Below are positions 1 to 8,900 of a stretch of DNA of 12,749 nucleotides, piece by piece. A program made the translations under genes and the position numbers. The stretch lies in the NCBI GenBank assembly GCA_003024985.2, contig PXIH01S0000077.1. One strand, 5' to 3'. Within the stretch, counting starts at the first letter, position 1. Each line of letters opens with the position of its first letter. The notes under the pieces are model-generated. The model was not told the DNA's origin. It searched no databases and saw only the letters and a program-made list of their open reading frames with translations. The DNA is from Euperipatoides rowelli (taxonomy: Eukaryota > Onychophora > Udeonychophora > Euonychophora > Peripatopsidae).

Positions 1-385
1 TTCTATTTTTGAATTCATTATTTTTATTTTATTCATTATTAGTTTTATCATTATTCTTTCATTAATATAGAATGCCAATCAAGTGCGCATGTACGCTTAT
101 TCGTTCGGGGGGGGGGGTGGCACCCTTGTTTGGCTAGAAGTAAAATTCTTTAAAAGACATTTTTTAACAACGCCACACTTATTTGGTTACATGGAAACAC
201 TCTCTTAAATCGTAGGTGGGGGGGCAGTTGCATGGCACAGCTTGAATTTATTTCAGAGTGATCAAATGTTTAAGTGTGGTGATATCATACTTATTTGATG
301 ATGTCATACTTTACCTAACTTTGGCCGAGAAATAGGGATGGTGCACTCATTTGGTGGGATCCCTTAAAAGACATTTTTTGTTTAA
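1..385. repeat. Degenerate tandem repeat block, left copy
   Basis: Related units start near 85, 119, 171 and 340. Each has a GCRC-CTT-TTTGG-like head, and two carry the identical 16-mer TTAAAAGACATTTTTT (150-165 and 364-379). The spacing from 119 to 171 is 52 bases. An 11-base G run is at 107-117 and a 7-base G run at 218-224. Between 280 and 310 the sequence GAT(A/G)TCATACTT occurs twice. The same head-and-tail order recurs at 12544-12749, so this is an interspersed family rather than a local accident. No coding sequence is seen. Confidence 0.6.
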
Positions 386-1498
386 AAAAAAAAAAAAACT
401 AAAGAAAATTAAGAGACGCTTAAAATGTGTTGTATTAGTGATAAGCCAATCCCCTAAATGGACAATTTATTAATATGAAAATGTTGAAAATTTTAGTAGG
501 ATCGGACAACTGTTGAGGCGATAAAATGTGTGAAAATGTTCAAACGCTCAGATAATGTAATCATTCATACTGTACCCATGCAGAAAATCTTACGGTTAGA
601 GGCTATAAAAGCAACTGTGAATAAGAATAACAATGAAAATCACTAGATGAGCTACAACTCGAAGATAATTGTCTAGTCTGCTTTGAAACGATACGTTCTT
701 CATAAAAAAAAATTAATAGAGAGAGATATCGAACAGCCTCATTGATAAACACACAATCCTCTCAAAAATAATATTAAGCTTTTTTTCTAATGTCAAAGTG
801 ACTGACATCACTCTTAACTAAGTACAAGTATGGCTTTGATCACAAAAATGTGCTATCATTGGAACTTATCCAACGGTTTGAACACTGCTCTTGGATCNGT
901 TTTTTTTAAACAGCATCGTGTAAATACATTAAGAGTGTGGGAACCAGTACTGACTTCATAAAGTTTGGTTCATTGCCAATAAGAGGAGGATGTCTCAACT
1001 CTTTATTCTCAGGTAACAATGAGGAAGACTCAATTTCAACAATCATTGATCTGATTCCATCAGGACATACTGTAATTAAGGCATTAACACTATTCATTTG
1101 CCCAACTCAAGGTTTTCTATGATGTCAAAACATCCTCCTAAGAGCTCCCTTACATGGAGGAAAATACAAGCATCAGTTTTGCTAAGAAGAGATTTTAACT
1201 ATAAAATCTGTCACAGAAAGGGCAGAGTTTTAGGGAATCTCTCGATTCTTGCACATCAATGCCCATACCAAGTCATTCTGTGTAAACCAGACTATAAAAT
1301 ACAAAACATAATTTTTTCAATTTATTAGGCTATGTATTTAGCATTATCTTAATCTGATTGTACTAAGAATGAAAAAAATAGAAAATTAGAATAAACCTTA
1401 AAGAATTAATGATTTGCAGTTGTAAGATACTAGTAAACTAATAGACATACTGTATATGGAAAACTAGGTGTGCACCCATACTCCCGATATATCATCTA
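386..1498. other. Upstream intergenic or upstream-intron sequence, no gene recognised
   Basis: Short open frames on both strands around 906-1328 overlap each other, and neither resembles a family I know. The patch 900-1290 is somewhat less AT-rich than its surroundings, so it may be a decayed coding or repeat fragment. Position 898 is an N, an unresolved base. TATAAAA at 604-610 has no supporting promoter context. Confidence 0.4.
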
Positions 1499-2058
1499 TT
1501 AACCCGTCAGTCGTCGCGATGTATCTGTGACTCTGTGAGATATTTCATAATATATAACAGATATAAAAAAACTTAAATAATCTTTTTTGTTCTTTTTTTT
1601 ATCAGGAATTTTAATATATAAAAAAAATCCAACAAACAGATTTTTATTTATACATTTGTTTTCTAAAAGTCGGCTATAAAAAAAAAAGACAGTTCTTACA
1701 TTTTCCAAAGCTACTTCTCTGTTATTAGAGATAGAATTTTTTGCTTTTTATTTTTGAAATCTGCATTAAATTCTGATTTCAAAAATGTATAAGTTTATTC
1801 CTAAATGTTTTTTTTATATTTGTATTACAGCTACCTGAAAGTCAAAACTTACGAGAGTTGTCACGGTGTATCTGACAGATAAAATCAAAGGAAATCAATA
1901 TATCCCTTGCCGTCACAACACCGGCTAATTGACAGATGAAAAAACTCATTAATCTAGGCACATAAAGGGCTGTATAATATTCTAGTTCAGCGCATTAGCT
2001 AGAAATTAATTTTTGAATATTATGTATCTCATAGATACCTCGACGACTGCCAGGTTAA
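1499..2058. mobile_element. piggyBac-type MITE 1 (TTAA-flanked, non-autonomous)
   Basis: TTAA at 1499-1502 and 2055-2058 bound a 552-bp insert. Its ends are inverted: CCCGTCAGTCGTCG at 1503-1516 against CCTGGCAGTCGTCG read inward on the other strand from 2054. The similarity continues inward imperfectly (TGAGATA, then CATAATAT) over about 40-50 bases, to about 1553 on the left and 2017 on the right. TTAA duplication with CCC-starting ends is characteristic of the piggyBac superfamily. There is no transposase frame, so the element would need a partner in trans. The mismatches between the ends point to an old copy. It sits upstream of the first STAMBP coding exon. Confidence 0.72.
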
Positions 2059-2570
2059 CCCCAAAATTCCTCGTGTACATTAAATTTTATCTTAACATGT
2101 TTGAATACCGGTACATAACTTCATAAAAATTAATCTTTAACTAACCAAACATTTTGGAGATAGACACACAAAAAAAAAATATACCATCATTTTCCAAAGT
2201 TTTATTTTGTGTTCATTAGGCTCCTACACTTTAACAAGATCTATACCAAAATTTAGTTTATTTGGAATTATTTTCTAAAATAAATTCTCCATTGCATAGC
2301 CTATGTTTATGATTTTTATGGTATTATGTGATTTTGTATAAGAAATATGTTTTACAATAAAAGCTTTGTTATCCAGCGTGAAGGATAAATTAGTCATGCC
2401 AGTTAATTGAATCTGCCGATTATTTGACAAAAAAAATTGCTTCATTCATTGACAAAAATATAAAAATAATATATTTTTTGCAATTTAAATTTAAATCTAT
2501 AACCTAATGTGTCTACTGTAGGCTACATTGAAGCTCTAAAATATATTAATCATAAATTTATTTATTTCAG
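2059..2570. other. AT-rich sequence between MITE and first visible exon, nothing recognised
   Basis: I see no open frame of note, no RNA gene and no clear repeat. It contains one TACCGGTA-type motif (about 2107) and ends in the probable acceptor at 2570. It is either intron in the 5' UTR or the region upstream of the gene. Confidence 0.4.
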
Positions 2571-2766
2571 TGCGGAATAATAGAACATTTTGGCTAATCT
2601 GGTGCCGGATAACAATGCTTTACCTGTATTACATTGGCATGAAAAGCCGTTTATTTTTATTTTGTTCTATTCATCTTTTCATTTTTTTTTTGTTTATACT
2701 GTAATTGCCTTTTTATATAAAATTATAGTAACCTTTAGTTGCAATTTTATTATTATTAGCATTAGT
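2571..2766 (+). other. Probable 5' untranslated part of the first visible STAMBP exon
   Basis: TTTATTTATTTCAG ending at 2570 is a good 3' splice-site sequence 196 bases before the start codon, so an upstream non-coding exon may join here. A second possible acceptor (TTTTATTATTATTAG, ending 2759) lies only seven bases before the ATG. An in-frame TAG at 2581 rules out an N-terminal extension through the first acceptor. If the first acceptor is used, the leader carries an out-of-frame upstream ORF of 29 codons (2615-2704) that ends before the main ATG. No promoter could be placed. Confidence 0.4.
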
Positions 2767-2972
2767 ATGCCTACAGTATCAGAAGATTTACTTCGTCATC
2801 CAGAAGCCAGAGTACGTCACTTATGCGAAATTGGTAGTTGTGTGCCTGTAGACGATAATATTCCACCTCGACGCTATTTTAGATCTGGTATGGAAATGAT
2901 TCGAATGGCCAATGTATATTATGATGAGGGAAATTTAGAAAATGCATTCATTCTTTACTCCAAATTTATTAC
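2767..2972 (+). CDS. STAMBP: STAMBP-like coding exon 1 (start codon, first half of USP8-dimer/MIT-like domain)
   Basis: This exon encodes 68 residues plus two bases of codon 69. The stretch from about residue 13 ([10 protein letters not shown]) through [10 protein letters not shown] to the exon end (FILYSKFIT) lines up residue for residue with the start of vertebrate STAMBP, including the length between blocks. The ATG at 2767 is chosen because it is the first in-frame ATG and gives the expected family N terminus. Position -3 is A, favourable for initiation. The frame stays open upstream to an in-frame TAG at 2581, but that extension is hydrophobic, AT-driven sequence with no ATG and no family similarity. 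The exon ends at GTAAGA (2973-2978) in phase 2. Reading through would stop at TAA 2974-2976. The exon keeps about seven CpGs in 206 bases, unlike the flanking intron. Confidence 0.95.
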
Positions 2973-5900
2973 GTAAGATATTTTTTAAAAAATATTTTTC
3001 TAGAATACTAAAATATTTTATTTTTCATAGTATTGCTTTTTCTTACTCCATTAGGTTTTGCTATTATTGGAAATTATATTATTTGTATGGTACCGCAATG
3101 TATTTTAATAATTATTTGGACTATAAATTAAAACATAATATCTTATTTCTATTAGCAGTTAGTGTTTTAAGGAAACCCTGCTATTTTCGAATTAAATAAT
3201 ATACTGTAAATTTTTGCAATGCCAGCAGAAGACAGATAAAAGATGAGATCTTTTGATGTTTCAAAAATGTAATGTTTGTCACATTTACATCCCATTGAAA
3301 GCACCCTTTGCATTGAAGAAGAGAATTAAAGATGGAAAATAAAATAACTGAAAATTTACTGAATCTATTTGAACCAAATTTTCCAAGATTGTTGGAGTCT
3401 GGCTGCAAAATGCTATCTCTTATTTTCAATGGATTGAGTGTCCATATGATGTACCTAAATATAAATGTGTAAAAAAAGAAAACTAAAAAAAAAAAAAAAC
3501 TAACTGCTTAAGTTGATATCTCTGCTAGCAAATCAATATTTTCATTTTCAAAATGGTGGTGCCCTGTGGTGTTAGGAAGATATCTCAAATTAACAAATAG
3601 AGCTAACCACAATGTTTGCAAATTTTAGGTAGTAATATGAAATATTGTTTTCCTGCTGGCCATAGAAAATCACTAATTAAAAAAAAACAAACACACACAG
3701 CAATTTTGAACATTGAAACAGGCTTCGTTGCTGCTACCATACTGACAAACAATACTAATTTATTTAAATATCTTTTTTTAGAAATTGGGAAACTTGAAAA
3801 GGCATGACCTTGGATTTATTTTTAATTGGAAATTATAGATGACATGCATGTATTTTTTTTTTTTTTTTGCTCGTGTAAACGATTGTATTGCACATGACTA
3901 ACACGTGCAATACTGCATATGAAAAATTGATTAACAATAAATAACCTATATCCAGTATGTGATAAATTATTTTTAATACTAAAACTCATTAAATAATAGC
4001 CTAAATCGTATTAAATATTGAAACTGTTAAAAAAAAGAGGATCAAAAATATTATAGCCTAATATTTTTAAAATACCGGTACTAAGATACATTATTATGTT
4101 TAAGATTTTATTTATTTTTAACTAATTTTATTCTATTTATCCATTATGTTAGGAAAACTAGATTGGTTCTCTTTACTAAAATTAAATCTTTTCTTAATTG
4201 TTTTATTTTTATTTATTGTAAGATTCTTCACCCTCTCCCTCCCTTGCAACAATTTCCAACTAAAGTCATCGCAATGCCTAACTTTTACCTTTATTAGAAA
4301 AGTAACTTAATCTTAATCACTAAATTAATCCATTGCAGTATCTCACTGTACATTGAAATAAAATTTAAAAAAAAAAATCAAGATTTTTTTCCCATCATTT
4401 AATTACTTTATATTTTAATTAGCTTTGCACAATAACATTGAGGTAACTGAGTTTGACATACATTACTTTATTTTTTTAAAAACAAGCTAGCTCTGACTAT
4501 AGTTAACAGTATTGACCTAATTATGTTTAGAATTCCAAGTTGGAAATAAAAAGATTAAAAGAGTAAAAATTAATACACTATTTAATTGAAGATTATTATT
4601 TTTAAATAAAGGCAATGGAGATAATTACAATAAATTTAAACGCTGATGAAACTTTAATCCAAGACAATTGTTTTAATTATACACACTAAAGCAAGTTTTT
4701 TTTCTTCTGGGAAATGCTTTATATGAACATATTCAATTAAAAAAGTTAAAATTTCATCCCATTATCAAACTTCTGAAAATATAATGATCACATCAAAAAA
4801 TTGTAATTAACATAGTAAAAATATTAAAAATCCGTTAATTTATAAGAGTTTAATAAATTACAACCTACCTCTTCAATAGTAAGAAAAAACAGTTAAAAGT
4901 GATTTGAGATTTATCAAAATAATTCAAATTTACTAGGAAAAATTACACTGCAGAAACATGACTAATGGATAATAACTTATAATTTTTCAATTATCAAGGA
5001 CAATCCAGAATCTATATTAATGCTTGGTCTCAACTTTTTAATGAATAAGGCCTCAGCAATTAAAAGTTTGTTATAATTATCTATTTGAAAAATAATAATA
5101 TTTTTTAAGATGTGATTAGGATTTTATTTCTAATATGTTCTCTCAATCTGAATTAAAGATTTCCCATGGTACAGCCAATATATTTACCAAGATACAAGAA
5201 CAAGAAATTACATAAATAACATTATTCATAGGGTGTTTAAAACATTTTTATTAATAAGACAAAGCGTTGAAGAGATTGAAGGAGGTATATTTTTGATGAG
5301 TTAGACCTATTTTTAATTTAGACCAACATTTAGGCTACTTGATTTTAATTTTTTTAAAGCAATTTTTAAATTATTATAATTATGGGTTAGCTCAACTATT
5401 TCTGGCTTCTTAAAAATTATATTTGTTTTTTAGTTGAATTTATTAAACCAATCTGAAGTAAATTTTGCATTTATTATTTTTAATACAATTGTTAACATAA
5501 GAAGTGAGAGAATAATTATTAAATAAATATTTCTTATATACACTGTAAGTAATTTATTTTGAAAATGAAAATCCATTTGTAGTTCATTTACATGCTCTTG
5601 GATAGCCAAAATTAAAATTTATTCTTATTTTGTTATAAGTATTTTTATGATAATATCAAAGAAAAATAATTTTCATTTCTAACAATAATAATGTCTAAAA
5701 TATTTACTTTTGTTATTTTCTTCCATTCCAAAGTGAATTTTAAGGAGTTAGACAAAGAGTTAATTCTATTTAAAATGAAGGGAACAAAATTATTTAGTTC
5801 CGAAATTAAGATCATCTATGTAATGACCATGATAGAGAAATGTATCGCCAATAAAATACTTTTCAAGCAATTTGCATAGAGAGATGAAAGGGGAAAACCC

Positions 5901-8900
5901 ATTACAATACCTTTTTCTTGTTTAAATACATCATATTGCCATTGAAAATAGTTATTCTGGTAGTCATGTAAACCTCAAGAATTGTATTTAGAGTCAAACT
6001 GTATTTAACTATTATGTATACAGTAACTTTGGCTACATCAATGTTTGAAAACATATGTTGCATCACAACTAATCATAAATGAAGAATTTGTTAAATTTAA
6101 TTTTTGTAATTGATTTTTTAAACAGAAAGAATTCTTAATCATAATACTATTATTACAATATTAATATGTTTCTTTATCCAAGTAGATAGGTTTTTAACAC
6201 AAGATCTCGATGCATCAATAATAATTGGTCTAAAAACCATAGGATTTTTGTGTAGCTTGATCTTACCTTTAACTTTTCGCTCAGTACATCCAGATGGGTA
6301 TAAAAAATATATTCAGTATTCAGAATCAGAAATTAATTTTAATTTTTTTAAATGTCTAATAATATATTGAAGTTTGCATTCTATATTTTCATTTGTATTT
6401 TAGAGCTAATAATATTAATTAACAATGAAGATTCCATATTTTGATTAATAATTAAAATGTGGATTGACATTTTCTTTTCAGATTATTTGTTGAAAAACTG
6501 CCTATACATGCAGGATATAAAAGTGTTGGTCCTGAAGATAAAATACAGAATAAAAAGGTACTATTTTAGATTTATTTGGCATTTAATTAAATAAATTGTT
6601 CTTACTGTAGACTTAATCTTTCAACATGATTATTTTAATGACATGCTTCATTCTTTCCATTACATATTTAATACATTTGTTATTTGTAAATACTTATTTA
6701 GCCTTTATTATTCATGGATTCAAGTGCAAAAAATCATCTGGATCTATAATTGGTGTTATAAAATTAACATTTTTATGTAATGAACTAACAATTTAATACT
6801 ATTTTTTTATGTTGAACTTAATTTTCCTACTAATTGAATTAAAATGAAATTTATATTCAAACTAATCAAATAGTCAACAAATCTTATAATTTTTTTATTA
6901 TATAGGCCTACTGTACATTTATGTCTTGATATATTTGGATTAACACCACTATTATATTGTTAGTAGTAGTAGTAACTGATCATTAATTTATCATAATACA
7001 TTTTCATCTTCATTATATACTGTATATATATATTTTTTTAACAGAAATTAAAAGAAGTATTCCCAAGGGCAGAAAAGTTAAAACAGTTACTTTTAAAAAA
7101 ATATTCTGAAGAACGAATACAATGGGAGGAAGAACAGGTATTTATAGCAAAAATTGTATTACTTTTAACTATAACTAAATTCTAAATGTCTTGATTGAAT
7201 TAACCCTAGATATTTATGTAATATACAGTATATTTACAATCATTTATTAGTCCAAAGCTAAAGTAGGCTACAAATTTTTCACCTTGTGATATAAAAAATA
7301 AATTTTTTTTTTTTCATTAGACATGTCTATAAAATGTAAATGGATGTTAATTATTTTTTTAATAATACGCCTTTCTTTATTGTAATTTTTTTTACCGAGT
7401 TTGATACAAGATCATTAAGGTGTGCATTTTTTAACGATTGTTTGAATAGTTAAAATGGGCAATGATTTTAAACTGTTTATCATAGATTTTTTTACGAATC
7501 TGACCTATTGTACATCATAATATTTCTGCCAAGTTTCATATAAATTGATTGAATTGTGTGGCTAAAATATTCCACACATTTTGTTAAAAAAAATGGACCA
7601 CCATTTTGAAGCAAGGGATTCAGTAGGTTTGGTTTTCTTTTTCTTTTTGCTACATTGCATGTCAATTGATCAAAAGATATACAGTAATTATATGTAACCA
7701 GCTCACATGCTGATGGAGGTGAAACCACTAAAAATAATCTAGTGTATGAACAGGTCCGAGAAATTATTTTTTTGTTAGTGTTAGAAGAAATCTATCTACC
7801 ATACGGGCATTTTTTTTGTTATCTGGTGTACTTGAATTATATGGGCAAGATTAGAAACTGCTTCATCACTTTATAAATTAAAAAAATTATTATTTATGCA
7901 CAGAAATGATGAAATATTGCATAGACTTGGGCTGCTTCAAAGCTATTAAGGACTTTTTTTTAATACTAGGTTGTAATTAACCCTTTCCACTCCACTGACG
8001 GTAATATGTAGACATTTTTTCTTTACAATTTTTCAATTCAACAATCGTTATTAGTCTCAAAAATGCTTCAAATTATTAAAATATATGTTCTACGGAACTA
8101 AAATATATTTGTTTTTAATCATACCAAATGATTTTTAAAAAAAAAAAAAAAAATTAAAATCAGGGGATTTAAAAGAATGCAATCAATCAATAATTATTTT
8201 AATGTGGAGTGGAAAGGGTTAAGGGAGCCAAAGTCTGAAAATTGGTCTCAAGCAATGTTGTTAATTTATTCAGATATAAAATGAAACTTATATAATATTT
8301 AAAACTAAGACTTCACTTGAACATTTTACCTTTCAATGGTGAAGTATCTATTATGTGGACCACATTTCTTTGGCAGCTTGTGATTTAACAAAAATGAATC
8401 GTCCATTAATAATAAAAAGTATGTGCCCAATTTTTCTCCTTTTAGTCCTGATTAAAATATATAACTGCACCACAATACACAGAAATAATGACCCAATGTT
8501 TGTTATCTCTATAGTAAAAGAATATAAATGTCTGTATATTGGTAAAGTTTTCTTCTACTACTCAACCATTCATCTTAGCACAAATAATGTTTAATTTACT
8601 TGAAAGTACTACTAAAGCAGATCCGACATGTTATTTTTGGCTCCCTACAACCATCCTGTCTTGTTACGAATTTTTGAAAATATAGGATAAAAGGTGCTCC
8701 AAAGTTTGCTGGCCATAATTTAGCAAACTCTAGAGATACAATTACTTCAGGAGCCTGAGATACATTTTTTAAAAGTTATTTTTTGCAACTGGGTGACTTC
8801 TTTTGCTAGTTTTTTTTCATAATACAGTAAATTTGGCTCAAAATACAGTCAATAATTTAAAAAAAAAATGCTTAAGGAATAACAAAAAAACTATTTCTTT

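Noticed and set aside
604-610. TATAAAA as a promoter for the STAMBP gene
   Set aside because: TATA-like words are expected by chance at this AT content and no start-site context or nearby exon is visible.
2590-2766. N-terminal extension of the STAMBP frame upstream of the ATG
   Set aside because: It has no in-frame ATG, the sequence is hydrophobic AT-rich translation without family similarity, and an in-frame stop lies at 2581.
3181-3429. 82-codon minus-strand ORF in intron 1
   Set aside because: No known motif, start and stop fall in intron sequence, and no splice or RNA signal supports it.
5691-5879. 62-codon plus-strand ORF with an ATG in intron 1
   Set aside because: No recognisable domain, AT-driven composition, and family similarity runs directly from exon 1 to exon 2 without it.
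7200-7213. TTAACCCTAGATAT, resembling another piggyBac-type end
   Set aside because: No matching inverted end with TTAA was found up- or downstream in the window.
7492-7728. 78-codon minus-strand ORF in intron 3
   Set aside because: No family similarity recognised. The region may be an old interspersed repeat (it contains the 13-mer shared with 3549-3561), but one short match is not enough to call it.
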